Shown here in pieces: positions 33,399-42,644 of a stretch of 64,000 nucleotides of DNA (position 1 is the stretch's first letter; every line of letters starts with the position of its first letter). This DNA comes from an uncultured Chthonomonadales bacterium (GTDB lineage Bacteria > Armatimonadota > Chthonomonadetes > Chthonomonadales > CAJBBX01). Position numbers and translations under genes: made by a program. Location: the NCBI GenBank assembly GCA_938005745.1, contig CALLMM010000001.1, positions 310,001 through 374,000 on the forward strand, in the 5' to 3' direction. The notes beneath the pieces are model-generated. The model searched no databases. It saw only the letters and a list, made by a program, of their open reading frames with translations, and was not told the DNA's origin.

Positions 33399-34928
33399 AT
33401 GAACAGGTCTCTCACCAGACGGTTTCGGTTGGCGGGGCGGTCTCTCCTTCTGACCGTCGCGCTGTCGCTGCTCCTCTCTCCCTCCCGCGCGGAAGATCTG
33501 CGCGTTCTGATCGTCGGCGGCGGACCGGAGCCGGATCAGAATCAGGTCTCTATTGAGAGCAACGTGCGCTACATGCTCCGGATTCTGCCGGCGGGCAGCG
33601 TCGCGACGGTGCTCTTCGCCGATGGGAGCCGCCAGAACGCGACGGTGGTGTATGAGGAGAAGACCCGCCCGTTTCCGCCGGGCGAGACGGTCCTGAAACT
33701 GCTGCTCCAGAACCGCGCCGCCGCCGTCCCGATCGTCCCTCGCTACCGTGCGCCCTCGCTGACGCAGATGGACGGCGGGCTGAGCCGGGCGGAACTCTCT
33801 TCCGCCTTCGAAAAGCTGCCGCAGGGAGCGGGCGAAACCGCGAAGTCGTTCCTGCTCTACTTTACGGGGCACGGAAGACAGGCGAGAGACCGCGACCTCA
33901 ACAACAACATCTTCGATCTGTGGGCGAAAGAGACGGTCTCCGTGCGCGAACTAGCGGCGCACCTGCAGCGTCTGCCGATGGATCGTCCGGTAACACTGGT
34001 GATGGTGCAGTGCTACTCCGGCGCGTTCGCCAATCTGCTGTTTGAAGGGGGCGATCCCGCCGCGCCGACCACCGAACGCGACATCGCCGGGTTCTTCGCG
34101 ACCGTTCGGGAGCGCGTCGCCGCCGGCTGCACGCCGGAACTCAACGAAGCCGAATATCACGACTTCACCTCCTACTTCTTCGCGGCGATGGCGGGGTCTG
34201 ACCGTGTCGGTCGAACGGTGCGAGGCGCCGACTACAACCGCGACGGGCGCGTCGGCATGGACGAAGCCTACTGCTACACGCTGATACACAACACCTCCAT
34301 TGACGTGCCGACCTGCACCTCCGACCTCTTCCTGCGCCGTTTTGTAACGATGCCGGAGGAGGAGATCTTCCAGACCTCCTACGCACAGACGCTCTCGTGG
34401 GCGTCTCCGGCGCAGCGCGCGGCGCTGGAGAGCCTGTCCCGCTCGCTGAAACTGTCCGGCGAGGATCGCGGGCAGACCGCCTATCGCCAGATGCGCGGCA
34501 TCGAACCTGCCCGCGGGGCGGAGAACCCGCTGGCGTCGGCGCGCCGCCGCTATGCGCGCGCCTATCAGGACGCCCGCCGGGAGCTTTTCACGCGCTGGCC
34601 CGCGCTGCAGACGCCGGGACTCGCCGGATTTGAGGAGGCGCGCATAGCGGCGCAGCAAGCCCTCGCCAGCCTGTCGAAGACCGGCGTCTTTCAGGAGCTT
34701 CTGGAGGCGGAGACCGCTCTGACCGCCGCGGAGAAGGCGGACTATCAGCGGGAGATCGAGGAGGCGCGGCGGATGCGTTTCGTCCGTCTGTTCAAGACGG
34801 TCGTTCTGACCCATGCCCTGCGCGCCGGAGCCGATGAGTCGCTCAAAAGCCGTTTCGACCGCCTGATCGCCGCCGAAAGCCGCACGCTGCTGCCGCCGGT
34901 TCGCCAGACCGCCGAGAGAGCGCCCTGA
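33399..34928 (+). CDS. Secreted caspase-like peptidase with EF-hand loop
   Basis: 509 residues. Signal peptide (LLLTVALSLLLSPSRA), then a caspase/legumain fold with His158 in LLYFTGHGRQ and Cys205 in VMVQCYSGAF, the catalytic dyad of clan CD peptidases. A perfect calcium-binding EF-hand loop, DYNRDGRVGMDE at 278-289 (Asp/Asn/Asp at 1, 3, 5 and Glu at 12), lies soon after, so activity may depend on calcium. The C-terminal 170 residues form a long helical region (RRYARAYQDARRELFTRW). Related proteins are common in Planctomycetes and Armatimonadota; substrates are unknown. No partner gene is adjacent. Confidence 0.85.
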   Translation: MNRSLTRRFRLAGRSLLLTVALSLLLSPSRAEDLRVLIVGGGPEPDQNQVSIESNVRYMLRILPAGSVATVLFADGSRQNATVVYEEKTRPFPPGETVLKLLLQNRAAAVPIVPRYRAPSLTQMDGGLSRAELSSAFEKLPQGAGETAKSFLLYFTGHGRQARDRDLNNNIFDLWAKETVSVRELAAHLQRLPMDRPVTLVMVQCYSGAFANLLFEGGDPAAPTTERDIAGFFATVRERVAAGCTPELNEAEYHDFTSYFFAAMAGSDRVGRTVRGADYNRDGRVGMDEAYCYTLIHNTSIDVPTCTSDLFLRRFVTMPEEEIFQTSYAQTLSWASPAQRAALESLSRSLKLSGEDRGQTAYRQMRGIEPARGAENPLASARRRYARAYQDARRELFTRWPALQTPGLAGFEEARIAAQQALASLSKTGVFQELLEAETALTAAEKADYQREIEEARRMRFVRLFKTVVLTHALRAGADESLKSRFDRLIAAESRTLLPPVRQTAERAP

Positions 34929-34981
34929 CCGTCTGCATAACACGACACGATACCTCCCGCGCTCTGCGCCACAGAGACGAC

Positions 34982-35009
34982 TAAAGGTTTGCGCCGGACT
35001 GTCCGATGA
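34982..35009 (+). promoter_or_regulatory. Sigma-28-type promoter of the chemoreceptor gene
   Basis: TAAA (34982-34985), 16 bases, TCCGATGA (35002-35009) match the motility sigma factor pattern TAAA-N15-GCCGATAA at 10 of 12 positions. The leader to the ATG at 35130 is about 110 bases. Chemoreceptor genes are classical sigma-28 targets. Confidence 0.6.
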
Positions 35010-35129
35010 TAGCAGGTAGTTTCGATTCTATTGCGGACCTGCGCCTGGTCCCCTGCACCCATGATGGAATCGCTGCGCCCGACGGCAGCCCTGAACTCAC
35101 CTCAGCTCCTGGTAAAGAGAGGTTCCAAC

Positions 35130-37130
35130 ATGTCTGGACACTTAGCGACCTACTATCGTATCACGGAGCAGACGCTCGATCTGCGAAAACAGTTTATTGG
35201 GTTCGGTCCGGAGGATGTGCAGGCATTAGCCCGGCTCTATGAATGGGCGAAGCGGCGCGCGCCGGAGATCGTTCGTGAGTTTTACGACCATCAGTTTTCG
35301 TTCCCTCCTACGCGTGCGTTCTTTGAGCAAATGGCGCAAAGCCGAAGCATCACGCTGCAGGCGCTGCGCGCTAAACTGGAAGGGTCGCAGGCTGGCTACT
35401 TTCTACAGATATTCGAAGAGGCGGCGGAGGGCGGCAAATTTGGCGTGGAGTACATCGAAAAACGGTTGCAAGTGGGTCGAATCCACAACATGATTGATCT
35501 TCCGTTGAAGTTCTATCTGGGCAGCTACTGCCTCTACATGGATCTGGTGCGCAAGTATCTTCGCAAAGATTTCCGCTATCAGCGCAAAGTGGCAGAGCAG
35601 GGAGAGCGCGCCCTCTTCACGATCTTCAACTACGATCTTCAGTCTGTTGGCGACAGCTTCCTACTGGACATGATGGAGTCGGCGGGATTCGATCTGGTGA
35701 ATGTGCCGGCGGAGGAGGGGCGCGACCTGACAGAGTACGTCGGACACATCAAGCGCGCCTTTTCAGAGGAGATTCAGCATGTTGCAGAGTCGCTTGCGAG
35801 CGGCAACCTGACGCTGGAGATCCGTCCGCGCTCGGAGACCGACACGATCCGGCTGGCTTTCCGCAAGATCATTCAGCAGCTGCGCGAGGTGGTCGGGCAG
35901 GTCTCCCGCTCGTCGGATGAGCTCAAAGCCTCTGCCGCCGCCATCTTCGCCTCCTCCGACCGGACGGCAGGAGCGGTCGCACAGATCAGTCATACGATGG
36001 AGGAGGCTGCCCGCGCCAGCGAACAGTCGTCGCAGACCAGTGCGGAGATCGCCCGCGCCAGCGAACAGCAGGCGATCTCCGCCACCGAAGCCGCCGCCGC
36101 CATGCAGTCGCTTCAGGAGGCTGTGGAGACGGTTCAGCAGGGAAGCGCGCAGCAGCAGTTGGTCGCCCTGCAGGCGGATGAGGCGATGAAACAGGCAGGC
36201 AAGGCGGTGGAGCAGGTGGCGCGATCGGCGCAGGAGATGGCGGTCGCCGCCCAGAAAGCATGCGAAATCTCCCAGTCGGGCAGCGTCTCCGTCCAGCAGA
36301 CCATCTCCAGCATGGAGCGCATTCGCGCGCAGGTGACGGCAAGCTCTCAGAAGATTCGCGAACTCGGCGCAAAGGGACAGGAGATCGGGATCATCGTCGA
36401 AACCATCAACCAGATCGCCGAGCAGACCAATCTGCTGGCGTTGAACGCTGCCATCGAGGCAGCGCGCGCCGGAGAGCACGGGCGCGGCTTCGCGGTGGTG
36501 GCGGACGAGGTGCGCAAGCTGGCGGAGCGCGCCGCGGTAGCGACGCAGGAGATCTCCAGCCTCATCGGAGAGGTGCGCAGCGGCGTCGAGGAGTCGGTAC
36601 GCGCGATGGAGGCGAGCACGCAGGAGGTGACGGAAGGGGTACAGCGCAGCCAGGAGGCAGGGCAGGCGCTGGAGCAGATCCTGCAGTCCGTCCGGTCGGT
36701 CACCCTCGAGGTCGAAGAGGTCAACTCCTACACTCAGGAGATGGAGGCTTCCGTGCAGGAGGTCACGGCTTCCGTCTGCAGCCTGCGCCAGGTCGCTCAG
36801 ACCAATGAGACGCTGGTCGCGCAGATGGCTACCGGCTCCGAGCGCGTCTCCAACGCGATCACCAGCGTCGCCTCCATCAGCCAGGAGACCGCCGCCGGGG
36901 CGCAGCAGATGAGCGCCTCCGCGCAGGAGGTTACCGCCAGCATGCAGGAGATCGCCCGACAGATCGTCGACTCGACCCATAGCGTGCAGGAGGTCGCCCT
37001 CTCCGTGCAGCGCCTGAACGAACTGGCGGAGCATCTGTGGAGCCTGATCCGCATCTTCCAGACCGAGCAGAGCGCCGCGGGGGAGCATCGCAGATCGCCC
37101 GACTCGACCCTCCTTCTGCGCGCCGCATGA
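35130..37130 (+). CDS. Globin-coupled chemoreceptor (HemAT-like MCP)
   Basis: 666 residues from the ATG at 35130, with GAGAGG seven bases upstream. No transmembrane helix: a soluble receptor. Residues about 15-165 form a protoglobin-type haem domain with the proximal His119 in [24 protein letters not shown]-like linker leads to the signalling domain, whose hairpin tip (about 430-470) reads [20 protein letters not shown] and [18 protein letters not shown]. It should sense O2, CO or NO through haem and signal to CheA. Many Gln-Glu pairs in [14 protein letters not shown]-type heptads suggest methylation sites. No che gene is in the window. Confidence 0.93.
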   Translation: MSGHLATYYRITEQTLDLRKQFIGFGPEDVQALARLYEWAKRRAPEIVREFYDHQFSFPPTRAFFEQMAQSRSITLQALRAKLEGSQAGYFLQIFEEAAEGGKFGVEYIEKRLQVGRIHNMIDLPLKFYLGSYCLYMDLVRKYLRKDFRYQRKVAEQGERALFTIFNYDLQSVGDSFLLDMMESAGFDLVNVPAEEGRDLTEYVGHIKRAFSEEIQHVAESLASGNLTLEIRPRSETDTIRLAFRKIIQQLREVVGQVSRSSDELKASAAAIFASSDRTAGAVAQISHTMEEAARASEQSSQTSAEIARASEQQAISATEAAAAMQSLQEAVETVQQGSAQQQLVALQADEAMKQAGKAVEQVARSAQEMAVAAQKACEISQSGSVSVQQTISSMERIRAQVTASSQKIRELGAKGQEIGIIVETINQIAEQTNLLALNAAIEAARAGEHGRGFAVVADEVRKLAERAAVATQEISSLIGEVRSGVEESVRAMEASTQEVTEGVQRSQEAGQALEQILQSVRSVTLEVEEVNSYTQEMEASVQEVTASVCSLRQVAQTNETLVAQMATGSERVSNAITSVASISQETAAGAQQMSASAQEVTASMQEIARQIVDSTHSVQEVALSVQRLNELAEHLWSLIRIFQTEQSAAGEHRRSPDSTLLLRAA

Positions 37131-37135
37131 AAAGA

Positions 37136-37177
37136 GACAGCCCCCTTCGGAACAGAACGAGAAGGGGGCTGTCATTT
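37136..37177 (+). terminator. Terminator of the chemoreceptor gene
   Basis: Perfect 13-base-pair stem GACAGCCCCCTTC / GAAGGGGGCTGTC, 12-base loop, then ATTTCC. Confidence 0.75.
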
Positions 37178-37223
37178 CCCTGGCGCGGGTTCGGCAGTAA
37201 GCCGCCGACGGAAACAACGCAGG

Positions 37224-37530
37224 CAAACCTGTAAAAAATAGCTATTGCAAAATCGAAGCGTTTATGCAATAATGTAATTGAAGTCAGCAAGGGAGGGGTG
37301 ATGCCCAATAGCCCAAGCTTACCTACCTTTTCCGATAAAGGAGGGCCACTACAGGTTTGATACCACCGGACACTCAATCAGAAACCCGCCGGGAAAGAGA
37401 GACCCACTGAGACAGTCGTCGAGCATTCCACGAATTATCCGTAAACGCGATAGAGCGATGGCTCCGACGAGACTCGAGACGCAGAGAAAGCGTTAGTAGA
37501 ACGGTCCGCTCTTTCCCGGTTTCTATTTTG
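37224..37530 (+). ncRNA. Candidate structured non-coding RNA locus
   Basis: The longest gene-free stretch here with clear structure. Two long-range perfect stems close adjacent domains: CAAACCTGTA (37224-37233) with TACAGGTTTG (37350-37359), and CCGGGAAAGAG (37389-37399) with CTCTTTCCCGG (37509-37519). Inside the second, GACC/GGTC and TCGTCG-AGC/GCT-CGACGA extend a rod with an asymmetric bubble that holds a small CGC/GCG hairpin, recalling 6S RNA. A T-rich tract follows (37520-37529). TTGCAA-N17-AATAAT inside the first domain could start a transcript near 37280. No ORF with a ribosome-binding site was seen. Identity and even strand are unproven. Confidence 0.35.
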
Positions 37531-37541
37531 ACTCCCTGAAC

Positions 37542-39680
37542 CTACACCTCCTGCGCCGCGCCGATCACCTCAAACGAACCCGACAGATACGTAACGCCTT
37601 CTCCCGGCTGCCCGCCGCCGACCGAGACCTCAAAGATACCCGGCTCGATCACGCTGCGCCCGTCGTCCGTCCAGCAGACCATCTGCGCCGGACCCAGCTT
37701 GAACGAAACGACGCGGCTCTCTCCCGGCTGCAGATGCTCACGCTGAAATCCCTCCAGATGCCGGATCGGGGTCGGAACTGACGCCTCGACATCGCGCAGG
37801 TAGAGCTGAATCACCTCGTCTCCGGCGCGCTCCCCCGTATTGACAACCGTCGCCTGCACGGTGACGCTCTCGCCCGGCTCCAGCCGCTCCGGAACGATCT
37901 TCAGATCGCTGTAGGCGAACTGCGTGTAGCTCAGTCCGTGCCCGAAGCGGTAGCGCGGCTCCTCTCGCAGGAAGCGATAGGTGCGCCCCTCCATGCGATA
38001 GTCCTCGAAGGGCGGAACCTGATCGAGCGAGCGGTAGAAGGTGATCGGCAGCCTGCCCGCCGGGTTGTAGTCGCCCCAGAGGACCTCCGCCAGCGCGGTT
38101 CCCGCCTCCTCGCCCCCGTACCAGACCGCCAGGATTGCCGGCACATGCTCCGCTGCCCACTCTATTGCCAGCGCGCTGCCGCTCAACAGGACCAGAACGA
38201 CCGGCTTGCCCGCAGCGTGGACCGCCTGGATCAACGCCTCCTGCGCGCCGGGCAACCCGATCTCGGTTCGGTCGCCGCTGCGGTTGTAGCTCGATTCGCC
38301 CTCCTCTCCCTCCAGCCGGGGCGAGATGCCCATCACCATCACGACCGCATCCGACAGGCGCGCCGCCTCCAGCGCCTCCGCAAATCCCTCGCGGGAGGGA
38401 TCGGTCAGATCGCACCCTCTGGCGTAGCGGACGGTGACGCCGGCGGCTTCGGCGCGTCGGCGGATCCCCTCCAGGTGCGTTACGGCATGGGACGGCGTGC
38501 CGTTGTAGTTGCCCAGAAGCGCCTCGACATCGTCGGCGTTGGGACCGATCACCGCCAGAGAGCGGATGCTCTCGCCAAAGGGCAGCAGGCGGTTCTCATT
38601 CTTGAGCAGGACGATGCTTTCGCGCGCCGCCTGCCGCGCCAGTTCGCGATGCGCCTCGCAGTCGTTGACCGAGATCGGTATCTGCGCGTAGGGCACCTGC
38701 TCCTTCGGATCGAACATGCCTAGCCGGAACCGCGCCTCGAAGAGACGCCGGACGGAGCGGTCAATCTCGGCTTCCGTGATCATTCCCTGCTGCACCGCTT
38801 CCGTCAGCGCAAGGTAGGTATCGCCGCAGTTGAGATCGCAGCCATGCCGCACCGCCAGCGCCGCCGCCTCCGCCGGGCTGTTCGCCAGCCGGTGATGCCG
38901 GTAGATATCGTCTATCGCGCCGCAGTCGGAGACGACATAGCCCTCAAAGCCCCACTTTCGGCGCAGGATCTCCTCCAGCAGGGTCGGGCTGGCGGCGCAG
39001 GCTTCGCCGTTGGTGCGGTTGTAGGCGGGCATCAGCGAAGCCGCTCTCCCCTCCTGAATGCACATCCGGAAGGCGGGCAGATAGGTCTCCCATAGATCGC
39101 GCAGACCGACCCGCGCGTCGAAACCGTGTCGCAGCGCCTCCGGTCCGCTGTGGACGGCGTAGTGCTTGGGCGTGGCGACCAGCTTCAGGTAGCGCGGATG
39201 ATCCCCCTGCAGCGCGCGAATAAAGGCGACCCCCAGCCGCCCGGTCAGACAGGGATCCTCGCCGTAGGTCTCCTGTCCGCGTCCCCAGCGCGGATCGCGA
39301 AAGATGTTGATGTTGGGCGACCAGAAAGTCAGCCCGTAGTACCAGTCAGATCTGCCGGTTCGCTCAAACGCCTCATGATGCTTGGCGCGCGCCTCATCGG
39401 AGATGGCGACGCCGATCCGGTGCATCAGGTCTGTATTCCAGGCGGCGGCTAACCCGATCGCCTGCGGGAAGACGGTGGCGATGCCCGCCCGCCCGACACC
39501 GTGCAGGCACTCGTTCCACCAGTTGTACTCCGGCACGCCCAGACGCGGGATCGCGGGGGCGGCGTTGACCATCTGCGAGACCTTCTCCTGCAGGGTCATG
39601 CGCGCCACCAGATCCGCCGCCCGCTCGGCGGGCGAGCGGGACGGGTTCTGATAGAGCGGCTCCTCCGAACGGGACTGCAT
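37542..39680 (-). CDS. Glycoside hydrolase family 3 (beta-glucosidase/beta-xylosidase)
   Basis: 712 residues from the ATG at 39680, with AAGGAG nine bases upstream; a longer reading from 39785 overlaps a promoter region. GH3 N-terminal barrel with LVARMTLQEKVSQMVNAAP, YNWWNECLHGVGRAG, the KHY segment LVATPKHYAVHSGPE and nucleophile Asp252 in GYVVSDCGAIDDI; the SDCGAI form and YNWWNE resemble the plant and fungal beta-xylosidase branch. The C-terminal sandwich (SIVLLKNENRLLPFG, ILAVWYGGEEAGTALAEVLWG) and the fibronectin-like domain (VVNTGERAGDEVIQLYLRD) complete it. No signal peptide, so cytosolic; it would cleave imported oligosaccharides. Confidence 0.92.
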   Translation of the reverse strand: MQSRSEEPLYQNPSRSPAERAADLVARMTLQEKVSQMVNAAPAIPRLGVPEYNWWNECLHGVGRAGIATVFPQAIGLAAAWNTDLMHRIGVAISDEARAKHHEAFERTGRSDWYYGLTFWSPNINIFRDPRWGRGQETYGEDPCLTGRLGVAFIRALQGDHPRYLKLVATPKHYAVHSGPEALRHGFDARVGLRDLWETYLPAFRMCIQEGRAASLMPAYNRTNGEACAASPTLLEEILRRKWGFEGYVVSDCGAIDDIYRHHRLANSPAEAAALAVRHGCDLNCGDTYLALTEAVQQGMITEAEIDRSVRRLFEARFRLGMFDPKEQVPYAQIPISVNDCEAHRELARQAARESIVLLKNENRLLPFGESIRSLAVIGPNADDVEALLGNYNGTPSHAVTHLEGIRRRAEAAGVTVRYARGCDLTDPSREGFAEALEAARLSDAVVMVMGISPRLEGEEGESSYNRSGDRTEIGLPGAQEALIQAVHAAGKPVVLVLLSGSALAIEWAAEHVPAILAVWYGGEEAGTALAEVLWGDYNPAGRLPITFYRSLDQVPPFEDYRMEGRTYRFLREEPRYRFGHGLSYTQFAYSDLKIVPERLEPGESVTVQATVVNTGERAGDEVIQLYLRDVEASVPTPIRHLEGFQREHLQPGESRVVSFKLGPAQMVCWTDDGRSVIEPGIFEVSVGGGQPGEGVTYLSGSFEVIGAAQEV

Positions 39681-39778
39681 ATCTTTCGGCTCCTTCCACA
39701 AAAGCGGCGCGGCGTCTGCCGCGGATGGCGGGTCATGCCGCAATGGGCGGGCGGCGCAGGGCGGGCGGCAGGGCGGAC

Positions 39779-39807
39779 TTGACAATCCGCCGCCCTTCCC
39801 GCATAAT
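39779..39807 (+). promoter_or_regulatory. Sigma-70 promoter upstream of priA
   Basis: TTGACA (39779-39784), 17-base spacer, CATAAT (39802-39807): 11 of 12 consensus positions. It produces a leader that meets a terminator hairpin at 39939-39976. Confidence 0.8.
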
Positions 39808-39813
39808 AGGACT

Positions 39814-39976
39814 ACCCTTGGATAAGAGGAGGTGGTGGCTAAACATGGATCATAGTCAACCGGAGGGTGGCGAAGGCTAGGGTTGTTTTAGCCTTCGGGT
39901 CATGAACGGTCCTACCTTTGCCGTTCTCCACCGGAAGCGCCGGGCGACGGGAAACCGTCCGCCCGGCTTTAATTTT
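39814..39976 (+). ncRNA. Candidate small RNA or attenuated leader upstream of priA
   Basis: About 160 bases lie between a strong promoter and a terminator: GCCGGGCGACGG, loop GAAA, CCGTCCGCCCGGC (one bulged C), then TTTAATTTT. Upstream are a 9-base-pair hairpin CGAAGGCTA/TAGCCTTCG (39879-39897 area), a second hairpin GAACGG (39904-39909)/CCGTTC (39921-39926), and GGTGG/CCACC that could close both into a three-way junction. A possible 11-codon reading frame (39845-39880, after GGAGG) sits in the 5' part. I found neither the SRP-RNA nor any known riboswitch core. Either a stand-alone RNA or an attenuator of priA. Confidence 0.45.
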
Positions 39977-40100
39977 GGCGGCGGAGGAGACTTTCCCTGC
40001 CGCCGCCCCGAAATCAAGAGGAAGATTGCCCGGCGGCAGTGAATCCTGAATTCTGGGCGGCGACCCCGAATAGATGCGACCTCCGCAGGAGTCAGGAGAG

Positions 40101-42587
40101 ATGGGAGCGGGAACCGGCAGTCTCTGGGAAGAGTTCGCCGAGGTGGATGTGGCGGATGTGGCGGTGGATGTGGAAGCGCCCGATCTGCTGCCCACCTACT
40201 CGTACCGCGTGCCGGAGCATCTGCGCGAACAGGTGACGGTCGGACGCTGCGTGCATGTGCCGTTCGGGGGGCAGGAGAAGCTCGGCTATGTGATGCAGCG
40301 GCGGCGCATCCCGGAGTCCGATCCGCTGTGCGCGCGCCTGCGCGACATCATCGCCCCGGTGGACGGCGCGATCGCCTTCAATGCGGCGCAGGCATCGCTG
40401 GCGCGCTGGCTGGCGGGGCGGGTCGTCTGCGATCTGACCTCCGCCGTGCGCTGCGTCGCCCCCGCGATGATGGGGGCGCGGGTGGTAACGATCGTGCGGC
40501 TGGCGGACGCAAGCCTGCGCGGTCACGATCTGCCGGGATCGCTGGCGCAGGCGCATCTGGTGGAGACGCTGCGCCGTCTGGGCGGGACGGCGCAGCTGGA
40601 GACCCTGCGCGACGCCGCCCGGCTCAGCGCGTTCGCCAGCGCCTACAGTGCGCTGATCCGTAAACGGCTCTTTCTCGAGACCCGCGAGGTCTCCCGCGCG
40701 CGCACCGTAACGCGCATGGCGCGCGCCTACGAACTGGGGGGGGCGGCGGACGCGCTGAACGGTCGCCCCACGCCCGCCGGACGGCGCATTCTGGACGCCC
40801 TCTCCGAGTTCACCCGCAGAGGCGAGACGCCCGTCCTGCCGGAGAGGCTGCTGACGGCGGCGCAGGCGTCTTCCGGCGCGCTGAAGACCCTGGTGGAAAA
40901 GGGCGCGGTCGTGGTGCGCGAGGTTCCGGTGCGCCGCGCGCCGCACGCCGTCCCCCGCCGCCTGACCCAGCCCCCGCCCCTGACAGAAGGACAGCGCGCC
41001 GCCTGCGACCGACTCGCGCATCTGATCGATTCCCCCTCCGACCCCCGTACCGCGCTTCTGTTCGGCGTTACCGCCAGCGGCAAAACGGAGGTCTATCTGC
41101 ACGCCATCGCCCATACGCTCAACGCCGGACGCAACGCCATTGTGCTGGTTCCCGAGATCGCGCTGACGGCGCAGGTGGTGGAGGTCTTCACCGGACGCTT
41201 CGGCGATGCGGTCGCCGTTATGCACAGCGCGCTCTCCGACGGCGAACGCCACGACGAGTGGCGGCGGCTTCAGTCGGGTGAGGCGCGGATCGCGGTCGGG
41301 GCGCGCTCCGCCATCTTTGCGCCGGTCGAAAACGTCGGGCTGATTGTGGTGGACGAGGAGCATGAGGCGTCCTATAAACAGGAGAGTCAGCCGCGCTACC
41401 ATGCCCGCGATGTGGCGCAGGAGCGCGCCCGCCTCTCCCATGCGCTGACGCTGCTGGGGAGCGCAACCCCCTCCATCGAGACCTTCTACGCCTCCGAGCA
41501 GGGCGCGATCGCGCGGCTGGAGATGCCGGAGCGCATAGACAACCGCCCGCTTCCGCGCGTCGCGGTGGTGGACCTGCGGGAGGAGTGGAAGGAGAGCCGC
41601 GCCCTCTTCAGCCGCGCGCTGGTCGAGGCGATGGGCGAGCGGCTGAGTCGGGGACAGCAGACGATCCTCTTCCTCAACCGCCGGGGATACGCGCAGTTTG
41701 TGCTCTGCCGGGAGTGCGGTCACGTCGAACGCTGCCCCCACTGCGCCGTCTCGCTCACCCTGCACCTCGCCTATGGCAGCCTGCGCTGCCACCACTGCGA
41801 CTACAGCCGCGCCGCGCCGCACGTCTGCCCCACCTGCGGCGGCACGAAGATTCGCGGGTTCGGGGTCGGGACGGAGAAGGTGGAGGAGGAGGCGCACAAG
41901 CTGTTTCCGAGCGCGCGGATCGCCCGCCTGGATCGCGACACAACGGCGCGCAAGGGGGCGCATGCCGGGATCCTGCGGCAGTTCCGGCAGGGCGAGGCGG
42001 ACATCCTGATCGGGACGCAGATGGTGGCGAAAGGACTGGACTTTCCCAACGTAACGCTGGTCGGGGTTATCAGTGCGGACACGGCGATCAACATGCCCGA
42101 CTTTCGCGCCGCCGAACGCACCTTTCAACTGCTGACGCAGGTCGCGGGGCGCGCCGGGCGCGGGGAGCATCCCGGCGAGGTGATCATTCAGACCTTCAGC
42201 CCCGATCACTACAGCGTCCAGCGCGCCATGCGGCAGGACTATCCCGGCTTCTACGCGAAGGAGATCGTCTATCGGGAGGAGCTGCGCTATCCGCCCTTCT
42301 CCCGCTTCGCCAACCTGATCTGCGCGGATGCGCAGGAGAGCGCGGCGCGCGCCCGGGCGCAGGCGCTTGCCGACGCCCTGCATCAGATCGTTCCCCCCGA
42401 GGTCGAGGTGATCGGTCCCGCCGCCGCGCCCCTTGCCCGTCTGAAAAACGTCTATCGGTGGCACGTCGTTCTGCGCGCGCCCGCCGACGCCCCGCTCTCT
42501 GAACTGACGCGGGCGGCGCTGGCGCGCCTTTCATCGGCAGAGCGCATGGGCGTCACGGCGGACATGGACCCGATCAGCATGGCTTAA
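40101..42587 (+). CDS. priA: Primosomal replication-restart helicase PriA
   Basis: 828 residues from the ATG at 40101, with AGGAG nine bases upstream; an ATG at 40074 has none. The 3'-binding domain (about 25-120, LLPTYSYRVPEHL) is followed by a winged-helix region, then the helicase core with Walker A GVTASGKT at 322-329 and DEEH box at 418-421. The eight-cysteine zinc module runs from CRECGHVERCPHC to CPTCG (about 536-590). The C-terminal lobe holds GTQMVAKGLDFPNVTLVG and LLTQVAGRAGRGEHPGEVI. PriA reloads the replisome at stalled forks; all motifs for ATPase and zinc binding are intact. Confidence 0.96.
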   Translation: MGAGTGSLWEEFAEVDVADVAVDVEAPDLLPTYSYRVPEHLREQVTVGRCVHVPFGGQEKLGYVMQRRRIPESDPLCARLRDIIAPVDGAIAFNAAQASLARWLAGRVVCDLTSAVRCVAPAMMGARVVTIVRLADASLRGHDLPGSLAQAHLVETLRRLGGTAQLETLRDAARLSAFASAYSALIRKRLFLETREVSRARTVTRMARAYELGGAADALNGRPTPAGRRILDALSEFTRRGETPVLPERLLTAAQASSGALKTLVEKGAVVVREVPVRRAPHAVPRRLTQPPPLTEGQRAACDRLAHLIDSPSDPRTALLFGVTASGKTEVYLHAIAHTLNAGRNAIVLVPEIALTAQVVEVFTGRFGDAVAVMHSALSDGERHDEWRRLQSGEARIAVGARSAIFAPVENVGLIVVDEEHEASYKQESQPRYHARDVAQERARLSHALTLLGSATPSIETFYASEQGAIARLEMPERIDNRPLPRVAVVDLREEWKESRALFSRALVEAMGERLSRGQQTILFLNRRGYAQFVLCRECGHVERCPHCAVSLTLHLAYGSLRCHHCDYSRAAPHVCPTCGGTKIRGFGVGTEKVEEEAHKLFPSARIARLDRDTTARKGAHAGILRQFRQGEADILIGTQMVAKGLDFPNVTLVGVISADTAINMPDFRAAERTFQLLTQVAGRAGRGEHPGEVIIQTFSPDHYSVQRAMRQDYPGFYAKEIVYREELRYPPFSRFANLICADAQESAARARAQALADALHQIVPPEVEVIGPAAAPLARLKNVYRWHVVLRAPADAPLSELTRAALARLSSAERMGVTADMDPISMA

Positions 42588-42644
42588 ACGATCTGGCTTT
42601 CACACAAGTAGATTTCAGCACCATACCCTTTCTGGAGGAGACAG

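Noticed and set aside
37224-37530. tmRNA or RNase P RNA in the gene-free region
   Set aside because: No tag reading frame or tRNA-like ends for tmRNA, and no GAGGAAAGTCC-type core for RNase P RNA, on either strand.
40092-42464. 790-codon open frame antisense to priA
   Set aside because: A shadow of the priA codon pattern; no domain motifs, and priA itself is unmistakable.
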